Shown: positions 30,271 to 40,928 of the stretch, piece by piece | Position numbering within the stretch: position 1 is the first letter of the stretch | How the letters are laid out: each line of letters begins with the position of its first letter | NCBI GenBank assembly: GCA_037178625.1 | Contig: JAWZXG010000025.1 | Coordinates: 358,293-422,292, forward strand | Reading direction: 5' to 3' | Source: Skeletonema tropicum | Taxonomy: Eukaryota > Bacillariophyta > Thalassiosirophyceae > Thalassiosirales > Thalassiosiraceae | DNA: 64,000 nucleotides | Notes under the pieces: model-generated | Databases searched by the model: none | What the model was told of the DNA's origin: nothing | What the model saw: the letters and a program-made list of their open reading frames with translations, nothing else | Position numbers and translations under genes: made by a program

Positions 30271-30564
30271 GTCGACGTCAATGGATTGGGTAATCGATGG
30301 AAAGAGTTGTTAGTGCTTGATTTGAGTGCTTGATCGTTCATGAATGACTTCCATGATTCAACTGCTCCAGAGATTTAGCGTAGGTACGGTACGTTCTCAG
30401 TATCGACATGTTGGCTCTACCTTTCAATCATGTATTTAGGTAGATAGATAGATTATTTTAGTCGATAGAAGGTATGGGGGTATGGTATGGTATGATTGAT
30501 AGTATCGATATGTCTCACTCATACATGAATGAAAAGCTGAATTTTTCACCGAGCTTTTTCGACC

Positions 30565-31440
30565 ATGGCATTCCTCTGCAGAGATGCTAAGGGCATGTTC
30601 GATAATTCTGACAACATGCCATCGAGGAAGAAGGCCCAGGGGCAAGCGAGGAGGAATGCAAAGGCTGCTAAGGCAAAGGATAATGAGACAGAGGAAGTGA
30701 GGGAGGAAAACTCACTCCCTCTTCAAAATCTGCAGATGCAAAAATTGGTAATCGGATCCCTTGCCCTTGTAACGGCGCACGACGATAGTAGGTGCAAGCA
30801 TGGTTTCGATCAGTTTCCTGCTGGCCATGTTTGTGCAGAGTTCATCACAACTTTCACTTCTACATTCTTCTCTATTGGCGATTTGTCTGATGTCAAAGTA
30901 TTGGCCGAATCATTTAAAAGCGCATTTGAGGCTGTTGAGAAGCACATGGAGTGTTTAACTGATTCTACGAAGATGGAGGCGATCGTCTCATTCTTCTTAT
31001 ACCTCGGGACTCAGGATATTCTACTAGATGGTGGAGGTTTTGCTCGTCTCATTGCTTCGTTTGCAGCTTACTTCGAGCAACACATTGCAATGATGTTGCT
31101 TAAAACTTCAGCAACAATTAAACCTGCCAAGGGGGTGGAATTGCTCAATTCCGATTCTCATACACTTGTAAGCTTCTTCAGGAAGCGAATCTCTTGCTCC
31201 TGCTTGGATGAGAAATATAAAGAAGTCAAAACAATCTCGAAGATGGGACATTGCTGCAACAAGCACTGCTGTCATCCCAATCAGCAGGTAGAACGTAGTA
31301 GCATGCTATTCTGCACCCGTTGCCGCAATGCAAACTACTGCTCCCGTGACTGCCAAGTGGCAGATTGGCCTGTGCACAAGGTAATGTGCGACGACCTCGC
31401 TGTGCAAAGAGACGAGTTTTCCGCTTCCAAACGGAAGTAG
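30565..31440 (+). CDS. MYND zinc-finger protein
   Basis: This 291-residue protein starts in a good context (GACCATGG). The N-terminus is Lys/Arg/Glu-rich and probably disordered. Residues of about 60-205 form an alpha-helical region of unknown fold. The C-terminus holds a MYND finger (about residues 231-273), with CCNKHC, FCTRC, YCSRDCQVADW and HKVMC, that is, the full C-x2/3-C, C-x2-C, C-x3-C, H-x3-C ligand set. MYND domains bind Pro-rich peptides in partner proteins. No SET domain is present. It is convergent with the ankyrin gene, leaving 83 bp between stop codons. Confidence 0.85.
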   Translation: MAFLCRDAKGMFDNSDNMPSRKKAQGQARRNAKAAKAKDNETEEVREENSLPLQNLQMQKLVIGSLALVTAHDDSRCKHGFDQFPAGHVCAEFITTFTSTFFSIGDLSDVKVLAESFKSAFEAVEKHMECLTDSTKMEAIVSFFLYLGTQDILLDGGGFARLIASFAAYFEQHIAMMLLKTSATIKPAKGVELLNSDSHTLVSFFRKRISCSCLDEKYKEVKTISKMGHCCNKHCCHPNQQVERSSMLFCTRCRNANYCSRDCQVADWPVHKVMCDDLAVQRDEFSASKRK

Positions 31441-31523
31441 AATAAATAGATGATAGTACAGGGTAGATGTACAAGTTTTTGATTTATTTATTTACAGTGA
31501 GTCAACATAAACTAAAGAAAGCG

Positions 31524-33572
31524 CTATTGGATACAATATGAGATGACTTCTGCGCTCTCTAAAAGAAGTCGGAAAATAGTCTCTAGTTCCTTAGTGCAAT
31601 TATTTGCACCATCTGTGTTTGACATGGCTGCGATCATGAAGGGGTACAAACCTGTCTTGCGATCCCTTATCAAGAGCGATTGTGGATTTGCGTCGATGAG
31701 TGTGTTCATGATGCAAAGATTCTGATGCGTAGTATCTGTTGTATTCGATTCGCCATCGGCTTGATAAACATTGTCACTTATCCACAATCCGCCAGCCTCC
31801 AACAGCACATGAATGGGAAGCCTACCTTCATTATCAGGAACAGATGTCATTGTTGGCTTGCCAAATACTCTTGATTTGATGAGCATGTCAATAATCTCTT
31901 TACACATGAGAATGTCTGTATCAACTTTGCCTCGATTTGATTCTTCGACTTCATCGACAGCAGTAGGAGTATCTAGGCCGATGTTCAGCTCTCCTTCAAA
32001 TTGTGACGACAGAGCATTGACGTCATCTAAATTGAGCTGATTATCATTCCCAAGGAAGAGTAATTGCGAGAAGGAATTCCTCACAGCTGAAGCATCAGAG
32101 ACCTCGCTCCCAGCACTATCATCTGATCGCGACTTATCGTCTCCTGCTTCCTGGTATGGACTGACATCTGAGATTATCATCTGTTCACGACGGTGGTGCA
32201 ACAAATTCCTCAACTTCTCAACAGCAAGGAACAAGGGCGACTTCCCCGACTCGTTCACCTTCTCCACCTCATGAGGATACTTGGTTGCAGTATGCCAAAC
32301 TAGTTCAGGAGGGCATCCTAGCTCAATGATGGCATGAAGAAGTGATGGGAAGCTGACGACGAATCTATTGCTGCTCACGTTAAAAAACCCTTGAGCTGCT
32401 CTTGCTAACATCTCTACTTTTGCAAACTCCTCGTGCCCATCTTCGCACAGAGGTTTCAGTCCAAGAACAGGATCGATAGGTTGGCGTGAGCTTATGAATG
32501 AATCACGGAGCATGGTGATATCTGACGGATTTGCTGTAGAATTAGATGCAAATGATGAACGGAAGCTACTACCAACACCTGGTATTCTACGTCGGCTTTG
32601 AGTTTGATTGACACTCAATCGTATATTTCTGTTCATAGGTCGATCTCTTCTAACACTCGACATGAACGGATCCTCTCTAGTTTCACTTACTCGAAAGTTG
32701 TCAATTCTAGGAGCGCGGAAGGGCTTCTCGTGAACACACATAGCGCAAACTCTCTCACAGGCACGATCAAGAGGTGTCTTATTGCTATCATCTAGAGTTT
32801 GTGCCGCATCTTTTGCACCAGTGCAAGGATCGCCTACTGACAATACCGTAGCACCCATTAATAGGGAGAGAACTGATCCCAGATTTCCCCACGAAGCAGC
32901 GGCATGTAAAGGAATCTCCCCTTCGCAGTCTCTGTCCCAAATCGCTTGAGGATTTGCCTCTCGAACTGTAGTTGTTGTGTTATACGCTGAGATGATATTC
33001 TGCGTATTGGAGCAATGAATTACACACTCATCGAATGGAGCGTAGGGAAAGTTGGCTTCAAATAACTCATCGAAAGATGGGCAGGCCGCAACTAGATGCA
33101 ATGGTAAATTCCCTCCGGGCTGATCAGTTTTTAGCATGGCACTTCTCTGTTCAACTAATTCCTGTTCCTTTATTTTACCCCCTTCCTGTTTCATTTGCCG
33201 AAACAATGCATCCTCTGCTTCCACTAGTAGCTGCAAGATCTCCCACGAGCGTCCAGCACTGCATGCTGCATGTAGAGCTGTGCGACCCTCTTCGTCACGA
33301 TTGGTAAGAGACGATGGGTCAGCGTCTTCTATAATCAATTGCAACACTTGAATCCGCTTTATTCTTGATAGTGACTCTGACTTATCAGTCCGCTTCACTT
33401 CCCTCGCCTTCACCGCCCATTGGAGCGGAGTCTCATTCCGGTAGTATCTCTGTCTTGCTTCTTCAGGGAAGCGTTTCACTCGTTGATAGATCGGTTCCCA
33501 ATCATCAATGGGAGCGTGTTTGGAAAGGAGCGTGCGCAAGTCTTCATCATCTATACTGCCCTCATCACTCAT
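31524..33572 (-). CDS. Ankyrin-repeat protein
   Basis: The protein has 682 residues from the ATG at 33572 (MSDEGSIDDED). An ATG 17 codons upstream gives a hydrophobic extra start that is less likely. Ankyrin-like repeats are spread along the chain: ETPLQWAVKAREV, GRTALHAACSAGRSWEILQL, NLPLHLVAACPS, GEIPLHAAASWGNLGSVLSL, KSPLFLAVEKLRN, GRLPIHVLLEAGG and a decayed last one (LYPFMIAAMSN). Long Ser/Asn/Arg-rich inserts separate them. The pattern of irregular repeats with inserts is common in large ankyrin families of diatoms. They mediate protein contacts; the partner is unknown. Confidence 0.85.
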   Translation of the reverse strand: MSDEGSIDDEDLRTLLSKHAPIDDWEPIYQRVKRFPEEARQRYYRNETPLQWAVKAREVKRTDKSESLSRIKRIQVLQLIIEDADPSSLTNRDEEGRTALHAACSAGRSWEILQLLVEAEDALFRQMKQEGGKIKEQELVEQRSAMLKTDQPGGNLPLHLVAACPSFDELFEANFPYAPFDECVIHCSNTQNIISAYNTTTTVREANPQAIWDRDCEGEIPLHAAASWGNLGSVLSLLMGATVLSVGDPCTGAKDAAQTLDDSNKTPLDRACERVCAMCVHEKPFRAPRIDNFRVSETREDPFMSSVRRDRPMNRNIRLSVNQTQSRRRIPGVGSSFRSSFASNSTANPSDITMLRDSFISSRQPIDPVLGLKPLCEDGHEEFAKVEMLARAAQGFFNVSSNRFVVSFPSLLHAIIELGCPPELVWHTATKYPHEVEKVNESGKSPLFLAVEKLRNLLHHRREQMIISDVSPYQEAGDDKSRSDDSAGSEVSDASAVRNSFSQLLFLGNDNQLNLDDVNALSSQFEGELNIGLDTPTAVDEVEESNRGKVDTDILMCKEIIDMLIKSRVFGKPTMTSVPDNEGRLPIHVLLEAGGLWISDNVYQADGESNTTDTTHQNLCIMNTLIDANPQSLLIRDRKTGLYPFMIAAMSNTDGANNCTKELETIFRLLLESAEVISYCIQ

Positions 33573-34825
33573 GATTGCGAAGCAAACGAGACGAGATCTG
33601 TGGAATGGATTGAGATAGAGCAAGATGGGAATGATTGAGTGAGTTAAATCTAATTTAGATCATGATATTAAAAAGATGGTGCGATGATGTCCCATTTCGT
33701 GCAAAGTCAGGAGTATCAATTGGAAAATTACTTTCACCACACCTTCGTGTTCATAGTGTTTAAAGTATGTTCATCACTCTCTGCACAATCACTCTCAAAA
33801 ATAATCACTCTTTACTTACGATAAGTCAATTACGCTGCTTCCGTACTGAATAACTGAGGAGAGAGAGTAGGATGAACCGCCGGCAGTGAGTATAACGAGT
33901 CCAAACACATCTTGAAATAAATCCCAAATAATATACTCATGCAACAGTAGTATTTGTGTGTGATCAAAACAAAACTTAACCCTCGGAGAATACAAACCAT
34001 AGAATTTCATCATATCAGAGATAAGACAATTCTTCTCAATTGTTCGTCATAGGACGATTTTGCTACAAGACATACAATCACCACACACGATAGAATCTAG
34101 CAACCGTAATCCATCACACTCCATTGTGTCACTCTGATACATACAATGGATCAAATCCCCCTCATATAATATATGCTTCGTCGTCACGGATAAAAAGGGC
34201 CCCTCAGCCCTCCGATAGAGCTAATAGTTTTCTTCATTGGGAATATGAATTCATTATATTGATCATGTAGACTTTTGGGAGGTGATGGACGGCTCTTTGC
34301 ACCCCTGGGAGCGAAACATTCCACAAAAATCGAATACCATGGATTAACTCACCTATTACAAACCAAGTTTGTCTCCAGATTGAAACACGAGAATGATGTG
34401 TATGGAGTGTGGTTCAAAACCATGCATCTCTTATATTCTCTCTTGATGGCCAGATGATGGGTGATGTGATGGCAGGAAGTTGTCACGACGAGAATTCTCC
34501 TCCCAGGCCCGCCAACTCCATTGCTACTACAGCCGCTCTTTTATTATATTATGGTACGCCATCCTCCTTTGGGACGCAGGCGAGAAGACCACTGCCACGA
34601 TGAAAGTAAGGCGCACGGGTTATTAATTAGGATTCAAATAATCCCGCTACCGCTGTTTTTGTGTGGTGGATGTTAGTTGGTGGTCGGTGTGGGGGAGCTG
34701 GAGGCTGCAGTTTTAGGTAGTAATTCCCACGTACGTAACTCTACTGTTTTTGATTTGGCGGGAGCGCTCCCGGGAATGAAATGAAATAAGGGGCGGGATG
34801 GGATTTTTTAGTCAACTTTATCTTG
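33573..34825. other. Intergenic, 1.25 kb
   Basis: No gene is supported on either strand; short ORFs lack domains. The right end leads into the duplicated TPR-gene leader that starts near 34826. Confidence 0.45.
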
Positions 34826-35386
34826 CTCTTGCCTTGCTTCTCGCTTCTCGCCAGCTCACAGCTCAAGAAGTGTTGGCGTATGCAGCTGAGCAGTTTCGAT
34901 GTTGACACCTTTATCTTGTCCATCCATTGTAGTCGACATGGCAAAATATTACGATGGCTTCCCTTGAGGCCCAGCAGCAAAATCCCAGCTCAGACTGCTT
35001 GCCGCGTTCTACAAGATAGCTACTTATACTTAGTCTCTTACAGGATGCCCAGCACACATAAGATCAAGATCGGCTGTGTGCTCGACTGCAGGTGCTCGAC
35101 ATCGCTCATAAACATTTCTAAATTCTGTTCTCAGCCATCATGTACTTTCTACTGTTTCTACCACCCGGTACAGCACCAGCTCACTTTCAACATAGCTATG
35201 ACCAGATAGTTTATTTGACTTCGCTTGCAAACATTGTATCAAGCTCTCTGTCAAAGAAGAATTGGTCCAGGAGAAATAGTGACAAAGATGATGTAGCTAC
35301 TAATCCTGCTCGCGAGTTCTTCAATCGCCTCTTATTTCGAAGAAGACGTGCTGATATTAATGTTGACATCGCCGATGATTCCATCA
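34826..35386 (+). repeat. Segmental copy of the TPR gene 5' region
   Basis: This stretch matches about 17230-17750 with scattered substitutions and small indels. It includes the 5' leader, the short uORF and the first part of the coding region. Homology stops abruptly after GATGATTCCATCA (17750 / 35386). The copy is in the same orientation 17.6 kb away. Confidence 0.85.
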
Positions 35387-35427
35387 CCGAGACACGGGTG
35401 ACCAATTCAACCAACTCTGATCTCTGA
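35140..35427 (+). pseudogene. Truncated TPR-gene paralogue
   Basis: The 95-codon frame begins MYFLLFLPPGTAP and follows the TPR protein through RRRRADINVDIADDSI, then switches to 14 unrelated residues and stops. All TPR repeats are missing. The coding part shared with the intact gene is in frame and conserved (for example NPAREFFNRLLFRRRRAD), so truncation is recent or the short product is still tolerated. It may be transcribed from its copied leader. Confidence 0.75.
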
Positions 35428-35725
35428 TGAAGGTCAACCGAAAGATTGCATCGAATTTAGTTATTTGATGCATCCGGAATAGCAGGTCTATGGCGGGCAA
35501 AGGTACGCTCTGGCTCAGTAAGCACTTCCAAGACAGATCGTCCAAAATACGGAAGAATACGATAGAGTAAACAAACTGTGATGATATATTTTATCAACAT
35601 TGTATCAACTTTCACACACGTGCGCAGCAAATAAACGTAAGACACACACCAAAATCACCGTTTGATAGGCACATCACAAGCAGCAGCTGCACTCATGCTT
35701 GCTATCTGTTTGTCTCGATAATTCT
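35428..35725. other. Short intergenic stretch
   Basis: Nothing beyond non-conserved short ORFs is seen between the truncated TPR copy and the 3' end of the next minus-strand gene. Confidence 0.4.
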
Positions 35726-36658
35726 CTAGTCGATCCAGCACTTGCCAGCTGGAAACAAGACGTTAAACAGAGCTTGCATAACTCCGAATCCAAGAGATGT
35801 CGAAAGACCAGCCAAAAGACATGCTTTTACGATAGAATCTTTATCATTGATGCCAACGATATTGAGCAAGAAGTTCTCTGACGAGCGGTAGGCACTGTCG
35901 GTACCCACAAAGAATGCAGTAGCACCTCCAATGGTCATACTTAGATGAAAGTCACTCTTTCCATTAGCCCACGTTGGTTCCTCTACAGCATCCATTTTTT
36001 CGGAGTAGATGTTACGAGCGATACGGAGTCCAAAGTTGAATGCAAATGTGCAGAAAATCCAAGTTCCGGCAAACACTTAAGTCGCAATTACATAATATTG
36101 TGTTGATAAGATTCGTTAGAATTTATTGAGAAGTAGTAGAATGATATTCAGATAGTGTCAAAATACGTTGATACTTGTATGTAACTTACCAGCATAAAAT
36201 GGCAAATCCATAGATTGCAAGGCGTTAACAACTGGCTGCCAGCTACTTCCAGAACAAAGAGTACCAGTAGCAAGTAGCAAGGCAGACTCAAGGACACTCT
36301 TATCATATCCACCCTTGATAAGTGAGTATAAGACATGTCCACCCAACACACCGGCTGCTTCACCTGCACCTGTGGTAAGGGCGAATTTGGCCGATGATGC
36401 GTCTGACTTGGTCAACATGGATGCAAGTTGCCAGCAAAATCCAGCGGGAAATAGTTTGGAGATGATAACATCCAGAGTTGAACCGAAGCGACTACCTACA
36501 TCTCCACCACCGCCACGGGCGACCTTTTCAACACCCCATGGCGCATTAAGAGGTGAGCTGCGCTTAGGTGGAGCGACGGTAGAAGTGATTGGAGAGATGG
36601 CAGAGGTGGAGCCTACGACGGCTGCAAGTATGAGAAGGACTACACGACGGTTGATCAT
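35726..36658 (-). CDS. Signal-peptide membrane protein of unknown family
   Basis: Two exons, 36190-36658 and 35726-36075, are separated by a 114-bp intron (donor GGTAAGTT, acceptor CTTAAG) that joins as FYAG-V-FAGTWIF. The product has 272 residues. It starts with a clear signal peptide (RRVVLLILAAVVGSTSA) and then has several hydrophobic, small-residue-rich segments likely to span a membrane. A motif is repeated: LFPAGFCW near residue 70 and LFPAGKCWID at the very C-terminus, suggesting a duplicated half-module. I do not recognise the family. The leader lacks a convincing Phe after the cleavage site, so ER, secretory or plastid routing is undecided. Confidence 0.75.
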
Positions 36659-37344
36659 GGTGGGTCTATTACTTTATGCAGTCGTCGAGCCGTTGCAGCC
36701 GTAGCCGTCGATAGGGGCAATGACTGATGCAACTTCCAGAAGAGATTAGAAGAGATTGATGGTAGTGGAGATCGCGACATTGTGCGGTTGCGAAAGGGTT
36801 GCGAAGCGGTTTGAAAAAGGCCACATCAGTAGGTACTTGTCCCGATGATGTGACCATTATCTACAAACCGTGATGTCATATCAAAACCACTTTGTTATTA
36901 TCAAACTCCTCACAATCTTGTTCAAATCAATACTTATGTAAATAAGTGCAAAGTTAATCAGATCATATACAGCATACATAATGATATCAAACAATATCAA
37001 ACAATGATGCTCAGTTGACATTCCGGATCAACTCTTCGTAATATCCATCGTCCCAGGCAATGATACGTCAAAGCAAGTTATATACGTTGATGTTTGAAGT
37101 TCAACGTATATATTTTGCTAGAATATCCCATACAGTTTTGTGTAGAACTCTGGTATGTTTCTACGCGAAGGGGCAAAACTGTAACTGTACAGGGCACATC
37201 ATGAAGATGCCAGAAGAGTTGAAGTTGTGGAAGGAGGATCAAGTGCAAGGCAAGAGTGACCCAGCTTAACGAGTTGAAGAAGTATTGACTTAGATCGAGT
37301 CGAAAAAAATCAACATGTACATATATCATTCATCTATACCAAGC
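36659..37344. other. Intergenic, no gene seen
   Basis: Non-coding by inspection. It contains the promoter of the minus-strand membrane-protein gene on its left and the 3' flank of the glycosyltransferase-like gene on its right. Short ORFs have no supporting features. Confidence 0.45.
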
Positions 37345-39018
37345 TTATTTGCACGGCAAAGGCTCCGCCGGACCAAACAACTGCCGCATCCCATCCGGTC
37401 CAACGACAAAATTATTCTCTCCCCCTCCATCTGCACTACCACCACGATCTAAATGCTGATAGTACCGCACAGACATGACATCCTGAGAAAAGGTTGACCC
37501 ACGCACCCCCACAAATGCATCGGCCTGTAGAACAGTAAAGAAATCGACCACTGATGCAACCAATTCCGTCACCCCCAACGACTGTGCGGTAACAACTTTC
37601 GAACCGTCTGTATTCTCTGGTTCCATCACTGGGAATTTAATTTTGCTCGCAGTAGATGTACCAGATTCCAATATTGGGATACCCCTCTGTCCCTTCGTGC
37701 CAAACACTCCATACTTCCTAGCCTGGTCGAGTGTAACCGCATTCTCGATTGCAATCTGTAACAACCCCGGATTCTGTTCCATTCGTTTGGGAGGTGTCCC
37801 ATCCACAAGTGCTTTACTTACTGCAATGAAGAGTAAATCGAATTTGGGCATGATGCGGATGGATTCATCGAATATCTTGGTGAGATTCAATGGCATGAAT
37901 TTACTGCAAATTTCATGGAGCAGCATGTCATGTTCAATACGTGGATGTAGTGCCACCACAGTCGGTTTATTGAGCGTCGATGATGATGATGATGATGTCC
38001 CAATCATTGCTTCATCATCATCATCATCAAGTAGTGATTCCTGAATAGCACGACGTATCGGCAACGACGGAATGAGTAATTTGTAAATTGCCTGCTCTAC
38101 CGGCAAATGATCTGGATATTTCCCCGTACCTACATCTCGTTCCCCCCTATGACTTTGTAGTCCGTCATACTCCCACCATAACCTTCCACCATTTTTGGTA
38201 CCACCATGAGGAACAAGATATGTTCTAAGATCAGAAGAAGAAGAAGAAGAAGATGATGATGACATAATAATATCATCATCCAACTTGTATTTGCAATGTG
38301 CATATTTATCCGAAGGCTCCCCCAAATAATCCCATATACTATACTTTCGAAGTGTGATATCTTTACTCCTCCATTTCTTTTCATTCAACCCTGAATACAT
38401 GGAAGATGTAACATTAAAACACGGAATCACCTCTTCCTCCTCTTCTCCACTATTACCACTACTTCTTCTCCTCTTCTTCTTCTCCAACACATTCTTGTCA
38501 TACCGTACCAATCTCGGCAAACCAAACTCCTCCGCCCTCCTATTCCAATAGACTACATCAAACAATACCTCATGTCCCACCGACTTGCCCGGGTGTGACA
38601 CATCTCCCCATCGTATAGAGGGGAGGAGTAGTTGAGATATGTTATGCTGTACTGCCCTGTGGACGAATGCGACGAAACGCATGTGTTGATTGCGAAATCC
38701 ACCGAGTAAGTGTGGATCGTAGTGGGTGAGGGTGAAGGTTGGTGAGGGGATGGTTTGGGTTAGGTAGTCGTTGAGTAGTGTGGAGCTGAAGGAGGTGGTG
38801 GTGGTGGTGGAGTTGCTTTTGGAAGTGGTGTTGGAAGTAGTAGACGGTGGAATGATGTTGGTGTTGGTGTTGGTGGTTATTGGTGGCATGAACATCATCT
38901 TTGTAGTTTGAGAGTTCAAGTCGACAGCAAGGAAGTAGAGCGATATGAGGAAGGTTAGGATTCGACAGGCGATGCGGAGAGGACGTCGCTGATTGCTAAT
39001 GTTGGCTGCCATTGCCAT
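37345..39018 (-). CDS. Fucosyltransferase-like type II membrane protein
   Basis: The protein has 557 residues from the ATG at 39018 (MAMAANISNQRR). The longer frame begins only with GTG. A single anchor, RILTFLISLYFLAVDL, follows a short basic tail, giving Golgi type II topology, and a long Ser/Thr/Asn stem follows. Catalytic-region landmarks resemble protein O-fucosyltransferases. GGFRNQHMRFVAFVHRAV is like the family's GGLNNQR...A block. VVALHPRIEHDML is like its central HxRxExDM segment. VASVVDFFTVLQADAFVGVR is like its C-terminal AxxDFxxxxxADxFVG block with following SxFSxxV. Donor GDP-fucose and a protein acceptor are inferences from family resemblance. A DDDD run and Ser runs are diatom-like low complexity. 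Its 5' leader abuts the left boundary of the tandem ARMC6 repeat. Confidence 0.6.
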   Translation of the reverse strand: MAMAANISNQRRPLRIACRILTFLISLYFLAVDLNSQTTKMMFMPPITTNTNTNIIPPSTTSNTTSKSNSTTTTTSFSSTLLNDYLTQTIPSPTFTLTHYDPHLLGGFRNQHMRFVAFVHRAVQHNISQLLLPSIRWGDVSHPGKSVGHEVLFDVVYWNRRAEEFGLPRLVRYDKNVLEKKKRRRSSGNSGEEEEEVIPCFNVTSSMYSGLNEKKWRSKDITLRKYSIWDYLGEPSDKYAHCKYKLDDDIIMSSSSSSSSSSDLRTYLVPHGGTKNGGRLWWEYDGLQSHRGERDVGTGKYPDHLPVEQAIYKLLIPSLPIRRAIQESLLDDDDDEAMIGTSSSSSSTLNKPTVVALHPRIEHDMLLHEICSKFMPLNLTKIFDESIRIMPKFDLLFIAVSKALVDGTPPKRMEQNPGLLQIAIENAVTLDQARKYGVFGTKGQRGIPILESGTSTASKIKFPVMEPENTDGSKVVTAQSLGVTELVASVVDFFTVLQADAFVGVRGSTFSQDVMSVRYYQHLDRGGSADGGGENNFVVGPDGMRQLFGPAEPLPCK

Positions 39019-39411
39019 TGTTGTACTGTTATTATTATTAAAGCTGGTCCTGCCGATCACATTCTAGAGACCCGTTTTTAACCCTGTCAAAAGCCATCCA
39101 AACAGGAAGAATACACGCCTAAATCGATAGAGCTGCTCAAGGGCTTTCCAAAACGCCACTTATCGGCTTCATTGGACTACCAGAGCGGAAGATAGGAATG
39201 TCCTTCCACTATACGGCCGTTGTCATTTTGATTGAGCTGCGCTGCTTGTAAGTAAGTATAAGTATGTAGCTTGCTGCTTGCTGCTGCTTGAGGATGGTCG
39301 GTTTTCAAAAAAGTTGTAAAAGTGGTGCCGCTTGCAGATCGTCAGAAAGACGCCCACAGCCCAGGCTCGGCCCATGATAATAATATTCAAAGCACAAGCC
39401 GGCGGCGGCCC

Positions 39412-40813
39412 GGAAGACCCCCTACTTATGAGATGAGGCCTTTAGTGTAAAGGCAGTGTGACTTGCTAATGTGACTTGTGTCACTATCAGGGTTGTATAC
39501 CCACTCCGTACCCACCGAAAAAATACCTGGGTATCAGGTATTTTTTGGGTATTGGGTGTAACTATTTCGTACGTACCTGCTCTATTTCTGTATGGGTACT
39601 TACCTGATACGTACTTACCTAGGGTAACTACCTTCTGGGTACTCCTAATCAGGTACAAAAGAGCTCAAAATACCCGTAAAATAGCGAAATTCACTCCTGA
39701 AATGGCCAAAATTCTTCAAAAAGTACCCATTCAAGGACCTTACTCGTACCTAACTGGGTCACCTAGGTAATGGGTACGTAACCAAGTAATACGTACCCAG
39801 TCGAAAATACGGATGGGTATTCCCAATACGTACGTACCTACGTATTTTCGGACTAGGTATACAACCCTGGTCACTATACTTGCGATTTACGAAAGGCCTC
39901 GTTTGGCGATCCAACGCAAGAAAAGCGGTATTCAAATCTGTCACATCTAGGGACACTCAGGGACTGTCCCTGACTGTCCCTGAGTGTCCCCGACTGTCCC
40001 TGACTGTCCCTCACTGTCCCTGACTGTCCCTGACTATCCCTGAGTGTACTCGCCAATTTTACCATCACTACACGCACCATCACCATGCTCGAATCAGACG
40101 GTGGCAAGCATTCCTTAAACACAATCTGACAATATCAGAATCAGAGTCATTAGAGCTAGCAGTTGGATTGCTGTCGCTGTCATTCTCCAGAGAGCGCATT
40201 TTCAAGGCTCCTGGTAGACAATCTACTTCGTCTGATTCACTTTCGTCTGATTCGCTGTCGCTTGATGATGAGGCGGAAGAGTTTGAAGCAGCGGAAGAGT
40301 CGGAGAAAAGGTGATCGTTTGAGTTTGATGAGTAAGATGAGATATCAATGCATTCTTCACTCTCGCTCCCATCGTCGTCTGATTGACTGGTACGCTGTCT
40401 TGTGCGATGCTAGAGGCGTCTAAATCTATACATGGTGTGTTTGTGTAGGATCTGTAGTGCATAGAAGTTTGTGATTAGATAGGTAGGTACTTCTATGACG
40501 TGACTATCAAATAATCTATCTATCTATATAGTGCGTGTAGTGATATGGTAAAATTGGCGAGGACACTCAGAGACAGTAGGGACACTCAGGGATAGTCAGG
40601 GACAGTGAGGGACAGTCGGGGACACTCAGGGACAGTCAGGGACACTCGCGGTGAGTGTCCCTGAGTGTCCCTAGATGTGACAGATTTGAATACCGCTTCT
40701 CTTGCGTTGGATCGCCAAACGAGGCCTTTCGTAAATCGCAAATAGTGACACAAGTCACATTAGCAAGTCACACTGTCTTTACACTAAAGGCCTCATCTCA
40801 TAGGGGGTCTTCC
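39412..40813. mobile_element. Long-TIR foldback element in the first promoter copy
   Basis: The ends are GGAAGACCCCCTA... and its inverted copy. The inverted arms (about 39412-40060 without the nested MITE, and about 40545-40813) exceed 250 bp. Each inner part is an array of TGTCCCTGAC / TGTCCCTGAGTG-type 10-12-bp units. The central part (about 40060-40540) has an open frame rich in Ser/Asp/Glu but no transposase. Promoter copies 2 and 3 (near 43720 and 46610) have no insertion at the same place, which confirms the boundaries. No certain target duplication can be read because flanking bases differ between copies. Confidence 0.85.
39488..39869. mobile_element. hAT-type MITE nested in the foldback element
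   Basis: This 382-bp insertion has perfect 14-bp terminal inverted repeats (CAGGGTTGTATACC ... GGTATACAACCCTG). It is flanked by an exact 8-bp direct repeat GTCACTAT (39480-39487 and 39870-39877). CAGGG-type ends with 8-bp target duplications define the hAT superfamily. Its removal restores the continuous left arm of the outer element. The interior is built of GGTACGTA / TACCCA words and has no transposase, so it depends on one elsewhere. Confidence 0.88.
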
Positions 40814-40928
40814 CGCGCGCCAAGCAAGCGCTAACCACTTCCACTGAATTGTGAATGGAATGGATACAGTCGCCCCAATCAATCATTGAACATCCAACAA
40901 CTCTCTCTCTCTCTAGAGCACAACAACA

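Noticed and set aside
37060..37269. 69-codon plus-strand ORF
   Set aside because: No domain, no conserved neighbour arrangement and low-information composition.
39950..40050. CRISPR-like array of TGTCCCTGAC units
   Set aside because: Units are 10-12 bp without distinct spacers, occur as inverted arms of a foldback element, and the genome is eukaryotic.
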